A DNA stretch of 64,000 nt from Thermoflavifilum sp. (GTDB taxonomy: Bacteria; Bacteroidota; Bacteroidia; Chitinophagales; Chitinophagaceae): the NCBI RefSeq assembly GCF_014961315.1, contig NZ_CP063141.1, forward strand, positions 1,550,001 to 1,614,000. Reading direction: 5' to 3'. The notes under the pieces are model-generated. The model saw only the letters and a list, made by a program, of their open reading frames with translations, searched no databases and had not been told where the DNA came from. The position numbers were made by a program, and so were the translations under genes. Below, piece by piece: positions 18,994-27,275 of this stretch; the first letter of the stretch is position 1, and every line of letters begins with the position of its first letter.

Positions 18994-20790
18994 ATGAACA
19001 GGTGGTTGCGATATGGATGCTGCTGGGGTATGCTGCTTTTGATGATGGTAAGCTGCAGGCCTGCTCGAAAGATTGAGCGATCGTATTATCCGCATTTTAC
19101 CCATCTGATGCATTTTGCTGATTCCGCTTCCCGCCAGCAATATGTGGACAGCTTGTTTTTTGCGGCAGAAATTCAGAAACAGGAAGGAGATTTTACCAGG
19201 GCTTTATTTGATTTGTTTTTATTTCTGGCCTACACGCCGCACAATGCAGCAGCACATTTCGAGATCTCGCGCCTGTTTGTTCAGTTGCAACAGCCCTGGC
19301 GCGCCCTCTATTATGCTGAAAAAGCCACCAGGCTGGATACAAACAATCAATGGTATCAGATCAGCTATGCCGACGTGCTGGCTATGAACAAACGATACGA
19401 CTCTGCAGCGGCTGTTTTTGCAGTGCTTTACAAACGCCAGCCCTACCAAACGCAATATCTTTACAATCAGGCTGTATTGCTCGCCCAGTCTCACTTTCAT
19501 CGGGAAGATAGTGCCCTGAAGATTTTTGACACCCTTGAAAAAATCAATGGTCTGCAGGAAGCCTATGTATATCAGAAACAACGGATTTATCTGCAACAGC
19601 ATAAAATAGCTGAAGCAGCCGCAGAAGTACGTAAACTCATCAACCGGTATCCCGATGAGCCCCGTTATTATCGTTTGCTGGCACAACTATTTGATCAGCA
19701 ACAGATGCACGATTCGGCTATTGCCGTGTGGCAGGCCCTTTTTCAGAAATATCCTGATTATCCGCAGGGGTTGATTGCCATGGCGCTGCAGTTTCGTCGC
19801 CAGGGCGATACGGCTTCTTTTTACAGGTACATGGCCAGGGCATTTGCCAATCCTGATCTGGATATTGAAGACAAGATCGATTTTCTTTATCCCTTTCTTC
19901 AGTATGTGGAGATCGATTCCAGTCGTGTAGCGGAAGCACTTTACTTATGCCAGATGGTATTAACCGCACACCCGGACGATAGCCGGGCTTACGCGTTGTA
20001 TGGAGATATCTGGCTGCATGCCAGTCGCTGGTATGCAACCCGGGTATGGGAAGACAGTGCAGCTATGGCATATCGCCGGGCTATTGCACTCGATACCACG
20101 GAAATAAGCTGGTGGCAACGGTTGTTGCAGTTGTACGCGATGACTCATCAGGCCGAGCGTTTATCCAGCGTGAGCCGGGAAACCATTTTCCATTTCCCTG
20201 AAAAGCCTGATGGATACTATTATTATGGAACAGCAAAGGTGTGGCAACATGCTGAATCAGCCGCAGCGGATACTTTGCAACGTGCCCTGCAACTGGCCGA
20301 ACCGGATCCGGAAATAAAAATCCAGATATTGTCGCTACTGGGTACGGTGTATTTTGATTTACACTACTACAATCGATCGGATAGTTGCTTTGAAGCTGCA
20401 CTTGCGCTTTCACCCGACAATGACCTCATTTTAAACAATTACAGCTATTATCTTGCCGAGCGTGGAGAACAATTGCAAAAGGCCTTACAGATGATTCAAA
20501 AAGCCGTGCATCTGCAACCGGATAATTACAGTTATGAAGATACCTATGCGTGGGTACTGTATAAATTAAAAGCCTATCGGCAAGCACTGGAATGGATGCA
20601 AAAAGCCCTTGCACATCCGGAAGCCCAGCAAAGCCCGGGTTACTGGGTGCATTACGGAGATATTCTTTTTTCCTTACATCGGATTGACGATGCGGTGTCG
20701 TCATGGAAAATGGCGGTAGAAAAAGGCGATACATCATTGATTTTACAGCAAAAAATAAAATATCGTTCGTTAAACCCCGATATCCATTGA
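18994..20790 (+). CDS. TPR-repeat lipoprotein
   Basis: The product, 598 residues from the ATG at 18994, is a lipoprotein with lipobox MVSC. The remaining sequence is a solenoid of tetratricopeptide repeats with recurrent A-x3-Y and A-L-x2-P patterns (for example YDSAAAVFAVLYKRQPYQTQYLYN). The strongest repeats are near the C-terminus (SCFEAALALSPDNDLILNNYSYYLAERG). TPR proteins act as assembly scaffolds. The gene sits between dut and a DUF4292 lipoprotein gene, a synteny I recall as recurrent in Bacteroidota. Its specific role is unknown. Confidence 0.85.
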   Translation: MNRWLRYGCCWGMLLLMMVSCRPARKIERSYYPHFTHLMHFADSASRQQYVDSLFFAAEIQKQEGDFTRALFDLFLFLAYTPHNAAAHFEISRLFVQLQQPWRALYYAEKATRLDTNNQWYQISYADVLAMNKRYDSAAAVFAVLYKRQPYQTQYLYNQAVLLAQSHFHREDSALKIFDTLEKINGLQEAYVYQKQRIYLQQHKIAEAAAEVRKLINRYPDEPRYYRLLAQLFDQQQMHDSAIAVWQALFQKYPDYPQGLIAMALQFRRQGDTASFYRYMARAFANPDLDIEDKIDFLYPFLQYVEIDSSRVAEALYLCQMVLTAHPDDSRAYALYGDIWLHASRWYATRVWEDSAAMAYRRAIALDTTEISWWQRLLQLYAMTHQAERLSSVSRETIFHFPEKPDGYYYYGTAKVWQHAESAAADTLQRALQLAEPDPEIKIQILSLLGTVYFDLHYYNRSDSCFEAALALSPDNDLILNNYSYYLAERGEQLQKALQMIQKAVHLQPDNYSYEDTYAWVLYKLKAYRQALEWMQKALAHPEAQQSPGYWVHYGDILFSLHRIDDAVSSWKMAVEKGDTSLILQQKIKYRSLNPDIH

Positions 20791-20798
20791 ATTGAGAT

Positions 20799-21668
20799 AT
20801 GCATACATTACGGTCGTTTGTCATCCTGAGCAGCTGTATGATTTATTTATGTTCTGCGACTTCCTGCAGCATCATGCATAAGCTATTTTCATCACGTAAA
20901 GCCACGCATGTTGTACCTGTGGCAACTGCTGCTGTCCCACAGGAGATACATCCATCTGTTGCATCCGGCCCGTCAAATCTGATTCAAGACGAAATGGTTT
21001 TATACGATACCTTACAGCAACATGTCTTGCATTTTCGCACCTATGCTGCACGTCTGAAAGTGAATTTCATGCAGGATGATGAGGCACAAAACCTGGTGGT
21101 AAATCTGCGCATGCAGTCGGATAGTTTGATCTGGATGAATGCAACGGCGTTGCTGGGCATTGAAGTAGCTCGCGCCCTTATCACGCCCGATAGTATATGG
21201 TTCATCAATCGTTTAAAACGAACTTATTATCAGAAAAGCTTTCAGGAAATTGCGGAATGGATAGGCGTTCCGGTTAATTTTCGTATGCTACAAAATTTAC
21301 TCGTAGGCAATCCGGTGTTTTTAAGCGATACGATAACCGGGATACAGGCAGATACAGCTTCGGTGTGCTTGACCATGCTGGCAGACAGTATGGTCAATCG
21401 TCTCTGGATTACGTTTCCGGCATTACGCTGGCAGCGGAGCGAGCTGATGATTCCTTATCGGATCTCGTCAATCACCGATTCCAGTCTGGCGCGGCCCGTG
21501 GTGCAATATTTTTATGCCGATAGCCTTCAGTTATATCCTTCTGGCTGGCAATTGCAGGTAAATGATTCGCAGCATACAACGCTGCAGGTGGATATTCAAA
21601 ATGTGATTTTCAATCAATCATTGAGTTTTCCGTTTTTCGTTCCGGCACATTATACCACTCAACGATAA
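20799..21668 (+). CDS. DUF4292-family lipoprotein
   Basis: The 289-residue exported protein has a signal peptide with lipobox ATSC (Cys23). The mature protein carries LQDEMVLYDTLQQ-like and LRMQSDSLIWMNATALLGIEVARALITPDS blocks typical of DUF4292, a LolA/LolB-like lipoprotein family of Bacteroidota. YYQKSFQEIAEWIGVPVNFRMLQNLLVGNP follows and is also characteristic. A role in lipid or lipoprotein handling is likely from the fold but not proven. It lies eight bases after the TPR lipoprotein gene and 29 bases before the EnvC-like gene. Confidence 0.82.
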   Translation: MHTLRSFVILSSCMIYLCSATSCSIMHKLFSSRKATHVVPVATAAVPQEIHPSVASGPSNLIQDEMVLYDTLQQHVLHFRTYAARLKVNFMQDDEAQNLVVNLRMQSDSLIWMNATALLGIEVARALITPDSIWFINRLKRTYYQKSFQEIAEWIGVPVNFRMLQNLLVGNPVFLSDTITGIQADTASVCLTMLADSMVNRLWITFPALRWQRSELMIPYRISSITDSSLARPVVQYFYADSLQLYPSGWQLQVNDSQHTTLQVDIQNVIFNQSLSFPFFVPAHYTTQR

Positions 21669-21697
21669 ATGCGCTGTTAAAAATCTTTTCGCATTTC

Positions 21698-23059
21698 ATG
21701 AAACAAAGTGGCTTTGCATGGCATTTGGTTAAATTTGCTCGTGTGAAACGATGGATTCATAAGCATATTCGCCATATCTGTGTATTTCTTGCCCTGTGGC
21801 TGGGCTGGTGTGGTAATGTGTATGCACAAAAAAATGCTAATCTGCCCACAAGAGCCGAACTGGAAAGAGAAAAGGCACAACTCCAACGCCAGCTTGAAGA
21901 GGCAAATGCACATCTGGAAGAAATCCGGAAAAATAAAAATCTCACCGTCAGACAGGTGCAGCTGTTGCAAAATAAAATCAGCCTGCGCGACAGGTTGATT
22001 GAAAACCTGAATGATGAAATCAGCTTGATTGATCGCGATATTCGAAGAGCATATAGCGATATTCAGGCGCTGGAACAGGATCTGGATACGCTAAAGGCTG
22101 AATATGCGCGTCAGGTGGTGTATACTTACAAGAACAGAAGCATGTATGATTACCTGAACTTTATTCTCTCGGCCAACAGCTTTAACCAGGCCCTGCACCG
22201 ATATGCTTATTTGAAACGTTTGCGTGATTATCGTCGCCATCAGGTACAATCTATCATCCAGACCGAAGCTTTGCTCAAAGAAAAAATCAGTTTGCTTTCG
22301 GCCAGTAAACAGGAGCGTACGCAGGCATTGAGTGCCCAGCAAAAGCAAATGGAACAGCTGGAAAGAGAGCGGAAAGAAAAAAACCAGTTATTGCTTACGC
22401 TTAAGGGCAGGGAAAAGCAAATTCTTGCCGATATTGAAGCCAAGCGCAGGGCCCAGCAAAAGCTGGATGCCACGCTGGCCATTTTAATTCGGCGTGAGAT
22501 TGAAGAAGCCCGTCGGAAGGCGGCCGAAGAGGCTGCACGGGCAAAAGCCGCAACGGCTTCAACTGCTGCCCGATCGGCGTCGGAAGCAAACGCCAGCCCT
22601 GCAGCTGCATTAACGGAAACACCGGAAGAAAAACTCATTTCCAGCAATTTTGAAGGAAATATGGGCAGGCTGCCCTGGCCCGTAGAGAAAGGGTATATCT
22701 CCGATCCCTATGGTCGGCATCAGCATCCCGTGCTCTCGTACGTGGAAGTGGAGAACAACGGGGTGAATATCGATACCGAGAAAGGAGCCGTAGCCCGCGC
22801 CGTATTTGAAGGCGATGTGGTAACGGCTACTTTTGATCAATACAATCGGTGGACGGTAATCCTGCGACACGGACAATATTTTACCGTGTATTCCAATTTA
22901 TTGAAACCACTCGTCAAGGCCGGCGAGCATGTACATACCAAACAGCCCGTTGGGATTGTCTATACCAACGATGAATCCGGTGAAACTTACCTGCATTTTC
23001 TCATTTACAAAGGAACCGAATCCATGAATCCCGCTCTTTGGCTGAGCAGTAGTCATTGA
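21698..23059 (+). CDS. EnvC-like murein hydrolase activator (degenerate LytM domain)
   Basis: A 453-residue exported protein whose N-terminal hydrophobic segment ends VYAQ at about 44. A long coiled coil follows (about 50-270) and then an Ala-rich linker. The C-terminal LytM domain (about 320-453) has lost zinc ligands: the HxxxD position reads NNGVNID and the HxH position reads YLHF. This is the pattern of EnvC and NlpD, which activate amidases rather than cut the wall themselves. It is the last gene of the run starting at porV or dut. It ends seven bases from the convergent bshA gene. Confidence 0.88.
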   Translation: MKQSGFAWHLVKFARVKRWIHKHIRHICVFLALWLGWCGNVYAQKNANLPTRAELEREKAQLQRQLEEANAHLEEIRKNKNLTVRQVQLLQNKISLRDRLIENLNDEISLIDRDIRRAYSDIQALEQDLDTLKAEYARQVVYTYKNRSMYDYLNFILSANSFNQALHRYAYLKRLRDYRRHQVQSIIQTEALLKEKISLLSASKQERTQALSAQQKQMEQLERERKEKNQLLLTLKGREKQILADIEAKRRAQQKLDATLAILIRREIEEARRKAAEEAARAKAATASTAARSASEANASPAAALTETPEEKLISSNFEGNMGRLPWPVEKGYISDPYGRHQHPVLSYVEVENNGVNIDTEKGAVARAVFEGDVVTATFDQYNRWTVILRHGQYFTVYSNLLKPLVKAGEHVHTKQPVGIVYTNDESGETYLHFLIYKGTESMNPALWLSSSH

Positions 23060-23065
23060 TGGGCG

Positions 23066-24214
23066 TTAAACGGGCAATGGAATGGCCGGTTGTTGTTGAA
23101 TCATTTGCAAATACAGTTGCTCATACTGGGGAACGATTTTTTCCAGATGAAAATTGGTCGCCCGCTTTAAAGCCTGCTTCCGAAAACGCTGCAGCATATC
23201 GGTATCGCTCAACAGCTGAATGGCATGAGCGGCCATGTGGGCAATATCGCCTACCGGGCTTAGAAAGCCGGTTTCGGCATTAATATTTACTTCTGGCAAA
23301 CCGCCTGCGTTTGACGAAATCACGGGCACTTCACAGGCCATCGCTTCCAGCGCCGCCAGCCCGAAGCTTTCGTATTCCGAAGGCAGTAAAAACAGGTCGC
23401 TGATGGAAAGAATGTCTTCCAGTTGCTCCTGTTTGCCGACGAAGCGAATATCATCGCACAAGTTCAGCTCCCTGCATAACCGCTCGACCATGGGCCTTTC
23501 GGGGCCGTCGCCCACCAGCAGCAGCTTGCTGGGAATGGTTTCATGGACTTTCTGAAAAATCAGCACCACATCCTGTACCCGTTTGATGGGGCGGAAGTTG
23601 GATACATGTACCAGAATTTTTTCTCCATTTGGTGCAATGGCTTGCCGGAATTGCGGAAGCGGCCGACGGTGAAAACGTTTGATATCCACAAAATTGTAAA
23701 TAACCTGTATATCCTTGCGAATATCAAACGAGCGATAGGTTTCATCGCGAAGGTTCCGGGATACGGCGGTAATGGCATCAGACTGGTTAATGGAAAACGA
23801 GACTACCGGCGCATAAGTCTTATCTCTTCCCACAAGCGTGATATCTGTTCCATGCAGGGTGGTGATCACCGGTAAATATTTTCCCTGTCGCTTCAGGATT
23901 TCTTTGGCCACAAAAGCCGTGGAAGCATGTGGAATGGCATAGTGTACATGCAATAAATCCAGATGACTGTTTAATGCTACATCCACCAGTGTGCTTGAAA
24001 GCGCCGATTCATAGGGGGGATAATCGAATAAAGGATAGGTGGGTACAATCACTTCATGATAGTAAATATTCGCATGGAAATGATCCAGCCGCACGGGTTG
24101 CTGATAGGTGATGAAATGCACCAGATGTCCTTTATCGGCCAGTGCTTTACCTAATTCGGTAGCAATGACACCACTGCCTCCATAGGTAGGATAGCAAACA
24201 ATACCGATACGCAT
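23066..24214 (-). CDS. bshA: N-acetyl-alpha-D-glucosaminyl L-malate synthase BshA
   Basis: This GT4-family glycosyltransferase of 382 residues catalyses the first step of bacillithiol synthesis, from UDP-GlcNAc and L-malate. The N-terminal MRIGIVCYPTYGGSGVIATELG and the HVHYAIPHASTAFVAKEI blocks are diagnostic. The C-terminal half carries the GT4 nucleotide-sugar motif LPSEYESFGLAALEAMACEVPVI. Bacillithiol is a low-molecular-weight thiol made by many Bacteroidota. No bshB or bshC gene is adjacent. Confidence 0.95.
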   Translation of the reverse strand: MRIGIVCYPTYGGSGVIATELGKALADKGHLVHFITYQQPVRLDHFHANIYYHEVIVPTYPLFDYPPYESALSSTLVDVALNSHLDLLHVHYAIPHASTAFVAKEILKRQGKYLPVITTLHGTDITLVGRDKTYAPVVSFSINQSDAITAVSRNLRDETYRSFDIRKDIQVIYNFVDIKRFHRRPLPQFRQAIAPNGEKILVHVSNFRPIKRVQDVVLIFQKVHETIPSKLLLVGDGPERPMVERLCRELNLCDDIRFVGKQEQLEDILSISDLFLLPSEYESFGLAALEAMACEVPVISSNAGGLPEVNINAETGFLSPVGDIAHMAAHAIQLLSDTDMLQRFRKQALKRATNFHLEKIVPQYEQLYLQMIQQQPAIPLPV

Positions 24215-24297
24215 AGGCTAAGTTTTGCAGGCACTAAGGTAATTACATTTTTCCTGAAGCCTTTGGCATGTGCGTGAATTCGTTGTATTTTTCACCT

Positions 24298-24672
24298 ATG
24301 GCACGGTTTAGCTTTGTCACCATTTTCATCCTCTTGCTTTTGGTGGCTACCCTTATCTATTTTCGATATCTCACACCCTACCAGATCAGCATACAACAGG
24401 GTATCCTGAAATCGGTGGTGCAACAGGGTTATGTGTTCAAAACCTATGAAGGATGGCTGGAATTGCCCGGAGAAAGTGAGCAGTCACATCAGCTGCTTCA
24501 TTTTTCTGTGGTGCGGTCCACACTGGCCGATTCCCTGATATCGGTTACCGGCGATGAGGTGACGCTGAAATTGCTCACCTACAAGGGCAGGCTTCCCTGG
24601 CGGGGCGAATCGGCCACCATAGCCGATGCGCTGTTGTATGTGACAACGCCCGACACGGCAGGCGTTCATTGA
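24298..24672 (+). CDS. Small single-pass membrane protein, unknown function
   Basis: From the ATG at 24298 it encodes 124 residues. An N-terminal transmembrane or uncleaved signal helix (about 4-22) precedes a soluble periplasmic part rich in beta strands. Segments include YQISIQQGILKSVVQQGYVFKTYEGWL and SLISVTGDEVTLKLLTYKGRLPWRGES. Similar small proteins occur widely in Bacteroidota without a known role. The gene ends by overlapping seven bases of the convergent RsmI-like gene. Confidence 0.65.
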   Translation: MARFSFVTIFILLLLVATLIYFRYLTPYQISIQQGILKSVVQQGYVFKTYEGWLELPGESEQSHQLLHFSVVRSTLADSLISVTGDEVTLKLLTYKGRLPWRGESATIADALLYVTTPDTAGVH

Positions 24673-25391
24673 GCGGGATAACCGATAAGAAACACCGCTG
24701 GCTTCTTGTGCAGGTCTGGCCATGCCGTGGTTTTCCATTCCGAAATAGGTGCACTGTGTATCCAGGCTTGCGGAGCAGTGAGTTCGGCGGCCACACAGAG
24801 CCAGGTGGCAGGACTTAATTGCTGGATCAGGGCCTGCAGCAGACGCTGATTTCGGTAAGGTGTTTCAATGAAAATTTGGGTTTCACCCGTATCCTGCAGA
24901 CGGCGTTCGAGTGCCGAGATAGCCTGTCGCCGCTGCCGGGTTTCCACCGGAAGATAACCGCAGAACCGAAATTGTTGTCCGTTCATGCCTGAAGCCATCA
25001 AGGCCAGTAATACGGCACTGGGGCCGGTCAGCGGCACCACACGTGCTCCCAGACGATGGGCTTCCGCCACCAGCCTCTGGCCGGGATCGGCTATGCCCGG
25101 ACAACCAGCTTCGCTCAACAGGCCTACTTCAGCCCCGTCGAGCAACCATTGCCGTAATGGCTCAAGGGATGTGGACTCATGTTTGTTTATCTCCATCCAC
25201 ACCTTTTTCTCCAGGTTGATATCAGGCAGCAGTTTTCTGATAAAACGCCTTACCGTTGTTGCTTTTTCTACATAAAAAAAATCGACCCGTTGCAATACTT
25301 CACTGACTTCTGCGGGTATGCATTGTAATGCTGTCTCGTGAAGGGGTCCCGGAATCATGTATAAACAGCCCCTGGCGGCATCTGCGTTCAT
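24666..25391 (-). CDS. RsmI-like SAM-dependent methyltransferase (tetrapyrrole methylase fold)
   Basis: This 241-residue protein has the tetrapyrrole (corrin/porphyrin) methylase fold. Typical blocks are LYMIPGPLHETA, LLSEAGCPGIADPGQRLVAEAH (SAM loop), VVPLTGPSAVLLALMASGMNGQQF and TQIFIETPYRNQRLLQAL. In RsmI the target is the 2'-O of C1402 of 16S rRNA. This shorter variant of the Bacteroidota is usually classed as an RsmI-related SAM methyltransferase, and the substrate is not certain. Confidence 0.82.
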   Translation of the reverse strand: MNADAARGCLYMIPGPLHETALQCIPAEVSEVLQRVDFFYVEKATTVRRFIRKLLPDINLEKKVWMEINKHESTSLEPLRQWLLDGAEVGLLSEAGCPGIADPGQRLVAEAHRLGARVVPLTGPSAVLLALMASGMNGQQFRFCGYLPVETRQRRQAISALERRLQDTGETQIFIETPYRNQRLLQALIQQLSPATWLCVAAELTAPQAWIHSAPISEWKTTAWPDLHKKPAVFLIGYPAQ

Positions 25392-25467
25392 GAAAGGATA
25401 TTTTCACGGAAATAAGTGAATTGTGCTTTTCGTGTACGAAATTGCGGATAATTTTCGGATATCCACC

Positions 25468-26112
25468 ATGGCAAAGCTTTCCCGCAAATTACCGCTTTCT
25501 TTTTATCAACGCCCCGATGTGGTGAATATAGCCAGGGAATTGATAGGCAAAAAGCTGGTTACCTGTATCGATGGTTGCCGCACGAGTGGCATTATTGTAG
25601 AAACGGAAGCATATGCAGGAATTACCGATCGGGCTTCGCACGGCTATGGTGGCCGCAGAACGGCCCGGAATGAAATGCTTTATCATGCGGGAGGAGTGGC
25701 TTATGTATATCTCTGCTATGGAATTCATCATTTGTTTAATGTGGTTACCAACAAACAGGATATTCCCCATGCAGTATTGATTCGTGCCGTACAACCTGAA
25801 GAAGGCATAGCGGAAATGTTGAAGCGAGCAGGAAAATCGCAACTCAATTACAGCCTCACGGCAGGTCCTGGAGCCCTTTCACGAGCATTGGGCATTCATT
25901 ATCGTCAGCACAATGGGGTATCATTAGTCGATAATCTGATCTGGATAGAAGATGCGCCGCCTGTTGCAGATACCGAAATTGTAGCTACTACCCGTGTGGG
26001 TGTAGCCTATGCCCGGGAAGATGCCTGGCTTCCTTATCGATTTTACCTGCGCGATAATCCATGGGTAAGCCGGGCGAAGGGTTTGACTGCAAATGAAAGA
26101 GCCCATCCATAG
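25468..26112 (+). CDS. 3-methyladenine DNA glycosylase (Mpg/AAG family)
   Basis: The 214-residue protein from the ATG at 25468 belongs to the AAG/MPG family that removes alkylated purines. The motifs VVNIARELIGKKLV, IVETEAYAGITDRASHGYGGRRTARNEMLY (split) and GVAYVYLCYGIHHLFNVV are clear. The catalytic Glu lies in ETEAY, and the DNA-intercalating Tyr region is YVYLCYG. TAGPGALSRALGI supplies a further conserved block. Its stop codon lies inside the loop of a strong terminator. Confidence 0.93.
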   Translation: MAKLSRKLPLSFYQRPDVVNIARELIGKKLVTCIDGCRTSGIIVETEAYAGITDRASHGYGGRRTARNEMLYHAGGVAYVYLCYGIHHLFNVVTNKQDIPHAVLIRAVQPEEGIAEMLKRAGKSQLNYSLTAGPGALSRALGIHYRQHNGVSLVDNLIWIEDAPPVADTEIVATTRVGVAYAREDAWLPYRFYLRDNPWVSRAKGLTANERAHP

Positions 26113-26123
26113 ATGGGCTCTTT
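26096..26123 (+). terminator. Rho-independent terminator overlapping the end of the Mpg gene
   Basis: A perfect 12-bp stem (26096-26107 with 26112-26123) with a 4-base loop. The stop codon TAG spans 26110-26112. Confidence 0.85.
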
Positions 26124-26177
26124 GCTGACTACCTGCTGATGATTGATGAGCCTGTGATCGTATCAAAAAGGGAACCA

Positions 26178-26381
26178 CTACATGTGATGTCTGATAAAAT
26201 ACAGATACGCATCGTCAAGCTCGATCAATTTTCGCTGATATAGCATCTGGGTTTTCAAATCTTTTGTAGTCTCTTTAATTTGATTGTACCTCTCTTTGAG
26301 TTCTCGATATCTCGAAATCACCTCTTCTGCATTGGTGGGTTGCTGGATATCCAGAATTCTGTACACATCGTAAAGGTTCAT
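26178..26381 (-). CDS. Small J-domain-like protein lacking the HPD motif
   Basis: A 67-residue protein (ATG at 26381; in-frame ATGs also at 26387 and 26396). LYDVYRILDIQQP, then NAEEVISRYRELKERYNQ and IELDDAYLYF, follow the helix I-II-III order of a DnaJ J domain. The position of the HPD tripeptide reads YNQ, so it should not stimulate DnaK. It could be a J-like adaptor or an unrelated three-helix bundle. A consensus promoter lies upstream. This assignment rests on pattern alone. Confidence 0.6.
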   Translation of the reverse strand: MNLYDVYRILDIQQPTNAEEVISRYRELKERYNQIKETTKDLKTQMLYQRKLIELDDAYLYFIRHHM

Positions 26382-26434
26382 TTCCATAGGATACATTTAA
26401 TGGTTAACAAATACAGGTATTGAAAATGTAAAAA

Positions 26435-26465
26435 CAAAGATACTCGAATGCATACCGGATTCACA
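26435..26465 (-). promoter_or_regulatory. Bacteroidota-type promoter for the J-like small protein
   Basis: On the minus strand TATCTTTG (26435-26442) fully matches TAnnTTTG. TGTG at 26462-26465 is a 3 of 4 match to TTTG, with the ideal 19-base spacer. Confidence 0.6.
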
Positions 26466-26488
26466 ACCCCCATTTTTGGGGGTTTTTT
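26465..26488 (+). terminator. Terminator-like hairpin downstream of the PAS-LuxR gene
   Basis: An 8-bp stem (26465-26472 with 26477-26484) with a TTTT loop. The T run (26483-26488) follows on the plus strand, although the gene that needs a terminator here is on the minus strand. Orientation is therefore ambiguous. Confidence 0.5.
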
Positions 26489-26512
26489 AAAAAGGGTAAT
26501 GACGGGGGAAGA

Positions 26513-27220
26513 TCATTCCAGTCCTATTTGCTTCGCCAGGGCAACCAGCTGTGGCGTGCTGTTCACATTGAGTTTGAGCCTGATGCTTTTCCGGTAACCT
26601 TCAACCGTATAATTGCTCAGGTACAGTTGTCTGGCGATTTGTTTGGTGGTATAACCCGCTACGATGAGTTTGATAATTTCTTTTTCGCGGGGTGTCAGGG
26701 AATCGTGAATGTTTTTATATCGCTGGGTGAGGGTTTCATGCAGCGCTTCGCTCAGCTGCGGTTGGGTATAGACCGCTGAGCTGAAATCAATAAACACACA
26801 GAGCGTAAGCCAAACTTTTCCCTCTTCGGTGTAACGGAATGGGGTAGATACGCCCGCAAACCACCGATAGGTATTGCTATCGATGCGACGCACCCGAATC
26901 ACCCCGGCAAAATTTTCATCTTTTTCCCGGTAATGCTGGTTACTGTGGGCCGCCAGGTAAAAATCATCGGGATAGAGGATTTTCTCGAAAAGATCGTTCC
27001 CCAATTGATAAATGGTTTCTGCATCTAATCCGAAAGCTTCTTCAGTGGCTTTATTACACCATACAATGCCGCCGGTGAGTTGATTTCTTAAATAAACCAG
27101 TGCCGGCGCCCTGTCAAAGATTTCTCGAAGCGGGGGTTCGAAGCTATGATTATTTCCGGTTGAATCCTGATATGCCTGTGCATCTTCCCTGAGCACTTTC
27201 ATATGAGATCTCGTATTCAT
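26513..27220 (-). CDS. PAS-domain LuxR-type transcriptional regulator
   Basis: A 235-residue soluble regulator. A PAS domain at about 30-140 contains APALVYLRNQLTGGIVWCNKATEEAFGLD (split) and the PAS core RWFAGVSTPFRY. A LuxR/GerE helix-turn-helix occupies about 170-232 with LTPREKEIIKLIVAGYTTKQIARQLYLS (split) and YTVEGYRKSIRLKL. There is no receiver domain, so it is a one-component regulator responding to a ligand or partner through the PAS domain. Its target genes are not evident; the nearest genes encode PorP/SprF and Upp. Confidence 0.88.
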   Translation of the reverse strand: MNTRSHMKVLREDAQAYQDSTGNNHSFEPPLREIFDRAPALVYLRNQLTGGIVWCNKATEEAFGLDAETIYQLGNDLFEKILYPDDFYLAAHSNQHYREKDENFAGVIRVRRIDSNTYRWFAGVSTPFRYTEEGKVWLTLCVFIDFSSAVYTQPQLSEALHETLTQRYKNIHDSLTPREKEIIKLIVAGYTTKQIARQLYLSNYTVEGYRKSIRLKLNVNSTPQLVALAKQIGLE

Positions 27221-27275
27221 AGCAAAGTAACAATATTTTACAAATAAATATTATATATTAAAAAAAATAAATTGT

